From NCBI GenBank assembly GCA_029259675.1, contig JAJDES010000427.1:1-15253 (forward strand): a DNA stretch of 15,253 bases, in the 5' to 3' direction. Each line of letters begins with the position of its first letter. Position 1 is the first letter of the stretch. The notes beneath the pieces are model-generated. The model saw only the letters and a list, made by a program, of their open reading frames with translations, was not told where the DNA came from and did not search any database. The DNA comes from Planctomycetota bacterium (GTDB lineage: Bacteria; Planctomycetota; UBA1135; GCA-002686595). The translations under genes and the position numbers were made by a program. Below, piece after piece: positions 8,187-14,775 of the stretch.

Positions 8187-9005
8187 TTGGAGATGGTCAC
8201 CATCCCCACATTGCCGGACGTTGTGACCAAGGTGAATTCCATGGTCGGCGACAGCAAGGTCAGTATCCAAGAGATCGGGGATGTGATTGCTCAGGACGCG
8301 CCCATCTCGGCCAAAGTTCTGCGCATTGCAAACAGCGCCGTTTACGGATTGGCGGAGCCGGCCACTTCCGTTATTGAGGCGGCCAAGGTTGTCGGTGCAC
8401 GAGCGCTGCGCAACATCGCTCTGCAAGCTTCTGTAATTCAGCGCTACGCACCCCTTTCGAGCATTCCGGATTTCGACATCCACGGGGTATGGAAGCACGC
8501 CATCTTTACCGGGCAGCTGGCCCAAAAGATTGGTGCTACGGCCAAGGCGGCCGTTGGCGATTTCACCGTTGATGAGTTCTACACATGCGGCTTGATCCAT
8601 GACATCGGCAAGGTCGTCATGCTGGAAAGCCTCAGCGAAGACTACCTCGAGGTCTTCCGCCGGGCGCGCGCAACCCATCAACCGATTCACGTTTGCGAGC
8701 AAGATGTATTCGGTTTCAACCACACTGAAGTCGGAGCCGTCGTCGCACAGCAGTGGCAATTTGCCGAGTCCGTTTCCAAAGTGATTCAATTCCATCACGG
8801 CCCGCGCCAAATGGTCGAGGAGGACCCGATTGTGGCCGTCGTCGCCATTGCGGATCAAATCAGCTACCGCATCGAGCTGGATAACTTTGACGACGCCAAG
8901 AAGCGCATCGAAGCGCTGGCCAAAAAGGTTTTGGGCGTCGAGGCCGAAGCCATGCAAGAAATCTACGACTACGGGCTTGAGATTTTGCCTCTGATCGAGG
9001 TCTGA
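8187..9005 (+). CDS. HDOD-domain protein
   Basis: 272 residues from the TTG at 8187, the only standard start in the open frame, which begins after a TGA at 8115. The true start is probably upstream: the preceding codons encode KFDLEELLEMV, which looks like the first helix of an HDOD domain, and a perfect GGAGG (8129-8133) sits five bases before an ATC codon at 8139. The body is a full HDOD domain (PF08668-type): IPTLPDVVTKVNSMV, QDAPISAKVLRIANSAVYG, WKHAIFTG, HDIGK at 138-142, FNHTEVG (His179) and QFHHG at 202-205. There is no GYP motif, so it is not an HD-GYP c-di-GMP phosphodiesterase. HDOD proteins usually act as signalling scaffolds in bacteria; no output domain is fused here, so this one would work through partners. 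A convergent gene follows 59 bases downstream. Confidence 0.9.
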   Translation: MEMVTIPTLPDVVTKVNSMVGDSKVSIQEIGDVIAQDAPISAKVLRIANSAVYGLAEPATSVIEAAKVVGARALRNIALQASVIQRYAPLSSIPDFDIHGVWKHAIFTGQLAQKIGATAKAAVGDFTVDEFYTCGLIHDIGKVVMLESLSEDYLEVFRRARATHQPIHVCEQDVFGFNHTEVGAVVAQQWQFAESVSKVIQFHHGPRQMVEEDPIVAVVAIADQISYRIELDNFDDAKKRIEALAKKVLGVEAEAMQEIYDYGLEILPLIEV

Positions 9006-9008
9006 GCT

Positions 9009-9039
9009 GCGGCCGGAGCCCAGTCAACGCGCCGGCTGC
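9009..9039. terminator. Weak hairpin between convergent genes (possible bidirectional terminator)
   Basis: GCGGCCGG pairs with CCGGCTGC (eight pairs, one G-U) around a 15-base loop in the 59-bp gap between the convergent HDOD and kinase-like genes. There is no T tract on either side, only ATTATTAG downstream on the plus strand, so termination is only suggested by position. Confidence 0.3.
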
Positions 9040-9064
9040 GATTATTAGATTCTCCGTGTCGCAG

Positions 9065-10684
9065 CTACTTGCCCTTGCGCAAACCAACCAAATGGTCGGG
9101 CAAGCGATTGAAGGCGTGCTCGAGCAAAGTATCCGCACCACCAAAGATGGGCACTTTGCGCCCGATCCAAGCAAAGCCGTCGTACAGGATGAATTGGGCC
9201 AAAACTTGGTGGCTGCCCGTGCTGGAGTAGACCAGCTGCACCGGATAGGCCAGGTTGCCGATTACGGGCAGGGTGCCGACGATTAGCGCGATCCATGGCC
9301 TTTCGCGCCCTGTGGCGAGGGATTGCAGCAGGCGACCGCCGGTGTAAAGCGTGCGGGTAATGGGGCCGGCGGCGGCCCATATCAGCGGCAACATGGCCGG
9401 GTTGATCACACCCAGGGCGGCGAGTCCGGGTGCCAGCCACCACTCAACCGCATATAGCGGGGGCTTGATCGCCAAGTGCACACCAAAGTCGGTCAGGTAC
9501 GAAGAGGATTCATCTTCGAGATGCCCGGCCAGGATTTCGGCCTCCATCGGGCTGACTTGTGCGCGCTCTTCCCAGCGCCGAATGCGAGCGGCCACGGCTC
9601 GTCGCGCGAGCAACTTGCGGTAGAGGCTTGAGCGCACAAAGTTAAGCGCTCCTTTCAGGCCCGCAAGCAGTTCCAGGCGTTGCCACCTTCGTTGCAGCTT
9701 GCCGGGCAAAAGGCGCAAGTGCTGCAGACCGCTTTTGCATAAGCGTCGAAACTCACGCAGTGCAAAGCGTGTGCGGTGGGCGGAGTAGTACTGTGCCTGG
9801 CTAGCATCGAGGTCACCCTTGGCCAAGCGGTATTGGATAGCTGCTCCGAAGCGACCGCCGCGCTTCCAATGCGCTTGCTCATCTGCAAGCTCTGCGGTCC
9901 ATTGGGAAAGTTGTCGCAACTCGCGCTGCGCAAAGCTTTGCAGCAGGCGCTCCCGGTTGCGCAGCAGCCAGGACTGTAGGCGCCAACAATTCACATCGTC
10001 AAAGAGCGGGCGACCATAACTGCGAGAGCGCGGCAGGTAATAGCGCCAGAGGGTGCGCACATCGAGGGGGAAGAGTGCGGGTACGCCCGATTCCAGGTCG
10101 ATCCAGACCCACTTCGGCGGCCCTTCCACGTGTGGGTTGAATAGAAAGTTATTGAGCGCAACGGGATTGCCCCGTCCCGCTTGCCAGGTCAGTCCGTCGA
10201 ATCCGCTTTGCTCGAGCATGTGCGCGAGCTCCGGCATGAGTTCGTTCCAAAGCTTCCTGACAATGCCACTGCCGCGATTGCGCAAGGGGTGATGCAGGGG
10301 CGCAGGGCGACCGTCAATGAATTCCGCTTGGAGTTCGAAACTGCCTTGGGGCGCATTCCAAACCAAATCTGTGGCGGCTGCGATGGACATTCGCTCCGCG
10401 CTCCAGAAGGGCACCAATTGGGCCAGGATGCGGCGGCGCAGGAAGGCGCAGCGGGCTGCGTGCCGATTCCAGGCGTAGGGGTTGGGAGCGCCCAGGAACA
10501 GCACTTGCACCCACTTGGTCAGCCCGCTCGAGGCAAAAACCTTGCGTGCGATGGGCCGCTGCTGAGCGTCGCACCCAAGGTAGACGGCTCCGGAGCGTCC
10601 TTGCCCCAGCAGGCGCTCCGAGACCGGCTCGGCGCTGGGTTCGGCGGCGTGTTTGGGAGCGGCAGCGGGTGTGGCTGGTTTCAA
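9065..10684 (-). CDS. Protein-kinase-like (probable pseudokinase) protein with membrane C-terminus
   Basis: 539 residues from a TTG at 10684; no ATG is available before residue 99 and no strong ribosome binding site is seen. After a Pro/Ala-rich tail comes a kinase-like fold of the Kdo/ABC1 type: glycine loop LGQGRSGAVY (26-35), putative ATP-binding Lys48 (ARKVF), hinge-like EFIDGRPA (121-128), then GRGNPVALNNFLF and WVWIDLESG. Asp196 matches the metal-binding DFG Asp. The catalytic loop Asp is replaced by Asn173 if Asn178 is the loop asparagine. The middle (about 230-390) is basic and arginine-rich. Residues about 405-510 are hydrophobic, with several membrane segments. It could be a membrane-tethered pseudokinase or an unusual small-molecule kinase. 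It is convergent with the HDOD gene and divergent from the GGDEF-like gene; no partner is obvious. Confidence 0.75.
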   Translation of the reverse strand: MKPATPAAAPKHAAEPSAEPVSERLLGQGRSGAVYLGCDAQQRPIARKVFASSGLTKWVQVLFLGAPNPYAWNRHAARCAFLRRRILAQLVPFWSAERMSIAAATDLVWNAPQGSFELQAEFIDGRPAPLHHPLRNRGSGIVRKLWNELMPELAHMLEQSGFDGLTWQAGRGNPVALNNFLFNPHVEGPPKWVWIDLESGVPALFPLDVRTLWRYYLPRSRSYGRPLFDDVNCWRLQSWLLRNRERLLQSFAQRELRQLSQWTAELADEQAHWKRGGRFGAAIQYRLAKGDLDASQAQYYSAHRTRFALREFRRLCKSGLQHLRLLPGKLQRRWQRLELLAGLKGALNFVRSSLYRKLLARRAVAARIRRWEERAQVSPMEAEILAGHLEDESSSYLTDFGVHLAIKPPLYAVEWWLAPGLAALGVINPAMLPLIWAAAGPITRTLYTGGRLLQSLATGRERPWIALIVGTLPVIGNLAYPVQLVYSSTGSHQVLAQFILYDGFAWIGRKVPIFGGADTLLEHAFNRLPDHLVGLRKGK

Positions 10685-10810
10685 CGGCTTTGCATTCCAG
10701 AACCGAGTGGAGCCGGTCGGAGTCGAGAATTCAAGCGACAGGCCCCATGACTGAGGGAAGCACTACCGCTCTCGGGCCCAGATGTGTCCCCAGGCCTTCC
10801 GCCCTGGCTT

Positions 10811-10839
10811 TTGGAGTCGAGCGCAACGAACACTAGAAT
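10811..10839 (+). promoter_or_regulatory. Putative sigma-70 promoter for the GGDEF-like/MamK-like genes
   Basis: TTGGAG (10811-10816) and TAGAAT (10834-10839; five of six match TATAAT) are separated by exactly 17 bases. The predicted start of transcription is near 10846, giving a leader of about 160 bases to the ATG at 11006. The -35 matches only three of six positions, so this is a tentative call. Confidence 0.35.
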
Positions 10840-10871
10840 TTCCGACCGTTGCGGATCGAGTCCGGAAAAGT

Positions 10872-10897
10872 TTGCCGGGAACCGGGCAAGTGCCCGG
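10872..10897 (+). promoter_or_regulatory. Mutually exclusive hairpins in the leader
   Basis: CCGGGC (10882-10887) can pair with GCCCGG (10892-10897; perfect 6 bp, loop AAGT). Extended to CCGGGCAA (10882-10889), it can instead pair with TTGCCGG (10872-10878; seven pairs with one bulged G, loop of three). The shared arm makes the two structures mutually exclusive. No ligand-binding RNA family is recognised. Confidence 0.3.
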
Positions 10898-11005
10898 AAG
10901 TCTCAAGGCGGGGGGCAAACCAGGTCGAGGGTATCGCAGCAGTCCACCGGATTCGGCCGATCTCGGCGAGGCCCATTGAGGGACTTCGCCGCTCCCCACA
11001 CGCGC

Positions 11006-12073
11006 ATGCCCACCGCCAATTTCACCGGCTCCCAAGAGGCCCTATTCAGTCCCGTTCAAGTGCGGGCCTTGATGGCAGCTGAATTCGAACGTGCTCGGCG
11101 CTATGGCGAGCCCTTAGCCGGTCTGCTAATCGGTGTAGACCGTTTGGGGCAGTTGACGGATTTCTACGGCTACGAAGCCAAGTCAGAAATTCTCGAGGCG
11201 ATTGCGGAGTTGATGAACGAGAACCTGCGCGCCGGCGATTTTCTCGGCTGCCGGATCGAAGACAGCCTGCTCTTGATCTTGCCCTATACGGGCCGCGACG
11301 GCGCAAGGGCCCTGGCGCGACGCATCCTCAGCGGAGCAAGGGCCCTGGTGTTCGAGGGCGGAGGGCGAACCCTGCGCATCAGCGTTTCCATCAGCGCCGC
11401 TTACTCAGACAATCCGAGTAGCAACCATTTCAGCGGTCTGCTCGAGGTCACGGGCAACGGCCTGCGCGCCGCCACGGAGGACGGGGGGGACCGTTTCATC
11501 GAGTGGAAGCCGGTCGAATCAGACTTCGATCGACTGCGCCGCGATTTGGAAGATCGCATCCAGAGCCTGCGCTCAGACTTGCCCGGTGGAGCGCCGCGCG
11601 AAACGGCGAACATGCAAGACATCGCCCCGGCCCCACTGGCCGCCGCTGCGCCCGTTCCCCCCGCTGCCGAAGAGGTTCCCGTCGCCGAAGCGGAGTCGAG
11701 TGCATCCCTGGAGTTATCCCTATCCGCGAAGCTGCGCAGCCTGCTGGATGCCCAGGCGGCTGAGGGGCAGGAGGATTCGGCGGCGCTACAGGGCAAAATC
11801 CAGGAGCTCCTGACCCAACACAATCGCCAAATCGACGTGCTGGAAAGGCGCATCTCGAAGCTGACCAGGAACCTGGAGCTGACCGAGGATGAGCTCAAGC
11901 GCATGAGCCTGCTGAAGGATGTAGACGTCGGTGTGGCCTCGATTTACCGCGACGTTCAAGGCCTCAATGCAGACGCCGAGAGCGCCGAGGCGAAGAAGCA
12001 TATGATGGCCAACATTTTTGAGGCCAACATGGAACTTCAAACTCAGATCAACGAACGGGCTCGCAAAGACTAA
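11006..12073 (+). CDS. Degenerate GGDEF domain protein with C-terminal coiled coil
   Basis: 355 residues from the ATG at 11006. The frame is open further upstream; a TTG at 10976 is an alternative, and no strong ribosome binding site decides it. Residues 15-168 follow the GGDEF pattern: FERARRYGEPLAGLLIGVDRL with metal-site Asp45, DFYGYEAKSEIL, LRAGDFLGCRIEDSLLLILP, then the strand RTLRISVSIS. The catalytic GG(D/E)EF is replaced by IEDSL (84-88), so cyclase activity is very unlikely. RAGD (75-78) sits exactly five residues before it, the spacing of the allosteric c-di-GMP site RxxD. A Pro/Ala/Glu-rich linker (about 195-235) leads to a long helical heptad region (about 240-350: LQGKIQELLTQHNRQIDVL and on), a probable coiled coil. 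No membrane segment is present. The MamK-like gene follows after 120 bases, suggesting a filament adaptor or receptor. Confidence 0.85.
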   Translation: MPTANFTGSQEALFSPVQVRALMAAEFERARRYGEPLAGLLIGVDRLGQLTDFYGYEAKSEILEAIAELMNENLRAGDFLGCRIEDSLLLILPYTGRDGARALARRILSGARALVFEGGGRTLRISVSISAAYSDNPSSNHFSGLLEVTGNGLRAATEDGGDRFIEWKPVESDFDRLRRDLEDRIQSLRSDLPGGAPRETANMQDIAPAPLAAAAPVPPAAEEVPVAEAESSASLELSLSAKLRSLLDAQAAEGQEDSAALQGKIQELLTQHNRQIDVLERRISKLTRNLELTEDELKRMSLLKDVDVGVASIYRDVQGLNADAESAEAKKHMMANIFEANMELQTQINERARKD

Positions 12074-12077
12074 AGTC

Positions 12078-12094
12078 CCCGGCCCGCCGCCGGG
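12078..12094 (+). promoter_or_regulatory. Short GC hairpin just after the GGDEF-like gene
   Basis: CCCGGC pairs perfectly with GCCGGG around a five-base loop, five bases after the stop codon. No T tract follows, so strong termination is not expected; it may stabilise or pace the transcript between the two cassette genes. Confidence 0.3.
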
Positions 12095-12133
12095 CGTTCG
12101 GAGCCTGGGCCGGCCGCGGTCCCATATCCCAGT

Positions 12134-12179
12134 CCCCCCAGAATCGTCCCCCAAGAATCAAGCCCCCCCGAATTGGGGG
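12134..12179 (+). promoter_or_regulatory. Three C-tract/GAAT repeats facing a single G5 tract before the MamK-like gene
   Basis: Three imperfect units follow each other: C6-A-GAATC (12134-12145), C5-AA-GAATC (12148-12159) and C7-GAATT (12163-12174). Then comes GGGGG (12175-12179), 14 bases before the ATG at 12194. The last C tract can fold on the G tract (five pairs, loop GAATT). Either earlier C tract could also pair with it. The G tract is the only purine-rich candidate for ribosome binding here, so these repeats may control translation of the downstream gene. Function is inference. Confidence 0.4.
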
Positions 12180-12193
12180 CGGCAGCAATTGTC

Positions 12194-13240
12194 ATGTCAG
12201 ATGCGGATAAGAAGGAAGGTGTGCTTTACATCGGAATCGATTTGGGCACTTCGCGCACCTCGGTTTCGGCCAGCAATGGTGTGCGCGAAACGGTTGGCAG
12301 CTACGTCGGCTATCCCAAGGACGTCGTCAGTCAAAAGCTGCTGAAGAAGGACGTACTCTTCGGTGATGAAGCCGTGGAAAAGCGACTTTCCCTGCGCTTT
12401 TACCGGCCGCTGGAGCACGGTGTGCTTAAGAACAGCAACGCCGATGACAAGAGCGACAACGAAATTCAAAGGGCCGCCGAGGACCTGCTTAAGGAAGCTA
12501 TCCGATTGGCCAAGCCGCGCAAGGATGAACTGGTTTATGCCGTGATCGGTGCGCCGGCCCAAGCTTCGATCCACAACAAGGAAGCCATTGTGCGCGCCGC
12601 GCGCCAAACCGTGGATTCGGTCATGTTGTGTTCGGAGCCGTTTGCAGTTGCCTATGGCTTGGAAATGCTTGACGACGTGCTCGTCATTGACATCGGCGCC
12701 GGAACGGTCGATTTGTGCCGTATGCACGGAACCATGCCCGAGGACACCGATCAAATTACCCTGACGTCGGCGGGGGATTTTGTTGATGAACGCATCTCGG
12801 AGAACATTCGCACGAGTTTCCCCGAGGCGCAGTTCTCGGTGCAAATGATCAAGGCGATCAAGGAACGCCATGCGACGGTGGCCACGGACACCGAGCGCAT
12901 TCGGGTCGATTTGCCGGTCAAGGGTAAGCCCACGAGTTTTGACATTACCGACGAATTGCGCAACGCATGTCGAGACATGATTCCGCCCATCGTCGAAGGC
13001 CTGGGCAAGTTGGTCGCTACCTTTGACCCCGAATTCCAGGAGCGCTTGAAAAATCGAGTGCTGCTGGCGGGCGGAGGCAGTCAGATTCGAGAGTTGGACT
13101 CGGCCATCGAAGAGTACATGCACCAGGAGCTCGGCGGCGGCAAGGTCATTCGCATTGAGGAAGCCATTTACGGTGGTGCCAACGGCGCCCTGAAAATCGC
13201 CCACGACATGCCCGCTGAGTATTGGGAAAAGCTGAGCTAG
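12194..13240 (+). CDS. MamK-family actin-like ATPase
   Basis: 348 residues from the ATG at 12194; a TTG at 12173 would add seven residues within the hairpin and is less likely. The actin-fold ATPase motifs are complete: phosphate-1 IGIDLGTS (13-20), phosphate-2 VIDIGAGTVDL (164-174), adenosine motif LLAGGGSQIR (290-299). Similarity to MamK from memory is extensive: VGYPKDV, FGDEA, RFYRPLEHGVL, AVIGAPAQAS, SEPFAVAYGLE, DQITLTSAGDFVDER and PAEYWEKL near the C-terminus. Glu148 and Asp166 correspond to the residues needed for ATP hydrolysis and filament turnover in magnetosome MamK (E143 and D161). It should form cytoplasmic ATP-dependent filaments. The length matches MamK (about 350). MamK relatives also occur in non-magnetotactic bacteria, and no other mam gene is visible, so I do not assign the symbol. 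It follows the degenerate GGDEF/coiled-coil gene and ends at a strong terminator. Confidence 0.92.
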   Translation: MSDADKKEGVLYIGIDLGTSRTSVSASNGVRETVGSYVGYPKDVVSQKLLKKDVLFGDEAVEKRLSLRFYRPLEHGVLKNSNADDKSDNEIQRAAEDLLKEAIRLAKPRKDELVYAVIGAPAQASIHNKEAIVRAARQTVDSVMLCSEPFAVAYGLEMLDDVLVIDIGAGTVDLCRMHGTMPEDTDQITLTSAGDFVDERISENIRTSFPEAQFSVQMIKAIKERHATVATDTERIRVDLPVKGKPTSFDITDELRNACRDMIPPIVEGLGKLVATFDPEFQERLKNRVLLAGGGSQIRELDSAIEEYMHQELGGGKVIRIEEAIYGGANGALKIAHDMPAEYWEKLS

Positions 13241-13285
13241 AGCTCATTCGCAGCGGGACACAGGTTTCCAGCTGTCGCCAAGGAA

Positions 13286-13322
13286 AGCCGCCGGCCCGAA
13301 TGTGGGCCGGCGGTTGTCGTTT
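13286..13322 (+). terminator. Strong intrinsic terminator after the MamK-like gene
   Basis: CCGCCGGCCC pairs perfectly with GGGCCGGCGG (10 bp, loop GAATGT; extendable by a G-U and an A-T pair). It is followed by TTGTCGTTT. It lies 46 bases past the MamK-like stop codon and closes that transcription unit. Confidence 0.8.
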
Positions 13323-13648
13323 AAGGCTGTGCCGCGACCTTCACAAAACCAGTCGTGCTTCTCCAATCGTCTGGATTTGCAGCGGTCGCACTCGCTCCTG
13401 CGGGCGCACCAAATTGAGCCGCTCCAGCGGCCTCTGAAGGCCGAGCGCAGACGCCCATGGCGAGTCGCCGAACGGGCTGGATGCCAGGCGTGCCCGGGCG
13501 CCGCAAGGGGCCCCTGGAGAGTTGCGGGAGCGATTTTGGGCGGGATTGGGGGCATCTGGGCCCTCGTTCAGGCCCCATTTGGAGGACAATGACACGGGCG
13601 GATTTTCTGAGAGCTTACGCGGCTTTTACGGCGTGATAACATTGGTGC
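13323..13648. other. Gene-poor stretch of about 325 bp
   Basis: Between the terminator and the TPR lipoprotein gene I see no confident gene. Reading frames on both strands reach 85-103 residues, but their translations are rich in R, P, G and A, show no domain pattern and overlap one another. The right end should hold the promoter of the TPR gene. A possible -10 (TAACAT within GATAACATTGG, near 13635) is seen, without a good -35. Confidence 0.4.
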
Positions 13649-14767
13649 GTGGGATTTAGCCTGCCAGTTAGCACTGTTCTTACTTGGGCCGCCGGGTCGC
13701 CCTTGGGTCTACGCGCTTACTTCCTGCTTTTCGTTGCTCCACTCATGAGTTGTGGGGTCGGCCAAGCCGACGGCCCATCGGTCGCAGCCCTGGGCGCCGC
13801 TAGGGGAACTGCAGATGTCGAGCCGATGGGGTCGTCCAACGGCACGCCGAGGGGGGGCCAAGATTGGTCGCTGCCGACCTGTGCACTGGTGCTGTCCAAG
13901 CTCGAGTGCCTTGCGCCCGAACTGACGACCGTTGCCTTGTTCGAGCCGCAAAGCCAAGCGGGATTGCAAGAGCTTGAATTGCTCGCAATCCACGCACGCA
14001 GCGGAGGCGCGCAATCAGAATTGGAATTGGGCGTTTTTTACGCGAACCAAGAGCGCAGCTTGCGAGCCCTTTCGCACCTGTTGCGCTCCGCGCAGCTGCA
14101 GCCCGACGCTGGTGAGCTTTGGTTTTGGCTGGGAGTCACCTGCGCCTTGCTCGAATTCCCGCTGGAAACCCTTGCGTGCTTAGAGCGAGCAGAGGGACTT
14201 GGTTGGTGGTCGCCAAGCCTGGAACGAGTTCGGGGCGAAGCCTGGGCCGATGTCGGCCATGACGAGCGAGCGCTTGCGGCCTTCGAAGCTTGCTTGGCCG
14301 GGGATCCGCAGGATTGGCGCTCACTGCTTGGTTGCAGTCGATTGCTTGAGTCGACGGGTGAGTTGGAAGCTGCGCTTGAGCTTTTGGCGCGTATGACGCA
14401 GTTGGATCCCGAGCATCCGACGCCCCACTATCGCTCTGCCAGCATTTTGAGGCGCTTGGGTCGCATGGACTCGGCGCGCAACGCAGAACGGTTGCATCGC
14501 CGCTGCGCCATTCTGGATGACCTGCGGCTGCGCGGTCCCGTTGCGAATCCGATGCGCAAGCGCTTGGCGGTGGGCGCCGAACTTCTGGCGCAAGGTCGCC
14601 CGGGAGAAGCGTTGTTGGAGTATGAAGACTGCCTTGCTCTACCGATTGAATCTGCAGCCATGGAAGCGGCGCGCTTGGGAAAATCGCGCTGCCTGTCCAT
14701 GTTGGAACAAGCGAAAACCGATTCCCTTGAGTTGGTCGGTTGGCGGCCTGCCTTGGGTGGCCGTTGA
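13649..14767 (+). CDS. TPR-repeat lipoprotein
   Basis: 372 residues from a GTG at 13649; a TTG at 13703 is an alternative start giving a shorter, more compact signal peptide (MGLRAYFLLFVAPLMSC). Either way the lipobox is L-M-S-C with Cys35 (GTG numbering) as the lipidated residue, so the protein should sit in the envelope. After a low-complexity stretch, residues about 115-300 contain consecutive helix pairs of TPR type: ANQERSLRALSHLLRSAQL, GELWFWLGVTCALLEFPLE, ERALAAFEACLAGDPQDW, GELEAALELLARMTQLDPEH and RLGRMDSARNAERLHRRC. A last pair lies near 310-360. TPR proteins act as protein-interaction scaffolds. The next gene, an FG-GAP/VCBS secreted protein, begins at or just beyond its stop codon. 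This pairing is common for ASPIC/UnbV-type proteins and suggests joint work on the cell surface. Confidence 0.82.
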   Translation: MGFSLPVSTVLTWAAGSPLGLRAYFLLFVAPLMSCGVGQADGPSVAALGAARGTADVEPMGSSNGTPRGGQDWSLPTCALVLSKLECLAPELTTVALFEPQSQAGLQELELLAIHARSGGAQSELELGVFYANQERSLRALSHLLRSAQLQPDAGELWFWLGVTCALLEFPLETLACLERAEGLGWWSPSLERVRGEAWADVGHDERALAAFEACLAGDPQDWRSLLGCSRLLESTGELEAALELLARMTQLDPEHPTPHYRSASILRRLGRMDSARNAERLHRRCAILDDLRLRGPVANPMRKRLAVGAELLAQGRPGEALLEYEDCLALPIESAAMEAARLGKSRCLSMLEQAKTDSLELVGWRPALGGR

Positions 14768-14775
14768 GGGGTAGC

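Larger units (their letters stand above)
10685..11005. other. Divergent intergenic region, about 320 bp
   Basis: This stretch separates the kinase-like gene (minus) from the GGDEF-like gene (plus). It holds one plausible sigma-70 promoter for the plus strand (10811-10839) and a GC-rich segment able to form alternative hairpins (10872-10897). The plus-strand frame stays open through it from 10784, but the translated residues (rich in R, S, G and P) do not look like part of the domain that follows, so I treat it as untranslated leader. Confidence 0.45.

Noticed and set aside
7219..8226. Long alternate-frame ORF (335 codons) over the second permease and following spacer.
   Set aside because: It is a shadow of the permease frame; its translation is Arg/Gly/Ala-rich with no domain pattern, whereas the permease frame has clear membrane helices.
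10913..10970. GGGCAAACCA followed by CGCAGCAGTCCACCGG resembles the 5' core of the c-di-GMP-I (GEMM) riboswitch.
   Set aside because: The GNRA-capped stem and the whole 3' half (GGTAGGTAGC...GGGTTACC in known examples) are missing. A covariance search with the GEMM models would decide; a significant hit would reverse this judgement.
10784..11005. Upstream in-frame extension (74 codons) of the GGDEF-like gene.
   Set aside because: The extension is rich in Arg, Ser, Gly and Pro, overlaps the promoter-like and hairpin sequences, and adds nothing to the GGDEF fold.
12194..13240. Calling this mamK and the region a magnetosome island.
   Set aside because: Only one MamK-like gene is present; none of the other core mam genes (mamA, B, E, I, M, O, P, Q) or mad genes is seen. 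MamK relatives are known outside magnetotactic bacteria.
13233..13246. Perfect palindrome TGAGCT-AG-AGCTCA across the MamK-like stop codon.
   Set aside because: The two-base centre is too short for an RNA hairpin loop, and a 14-bp dyad of this kind can occur by chance; the real terminator lies just downstream.
13321..13578. Minus-strand frame of 85 codons ending just before the terminator hairpin, with a plausible tail (PDDWRSTTGFVKVAAQP).
   Set aside because: The upstream two thirds are Pro/Arg-rich without domain pattern, there is no clear ribosome binding site, and the frame overlaps equally long frames on both strands. It could be a gene remnant but is not supportable.
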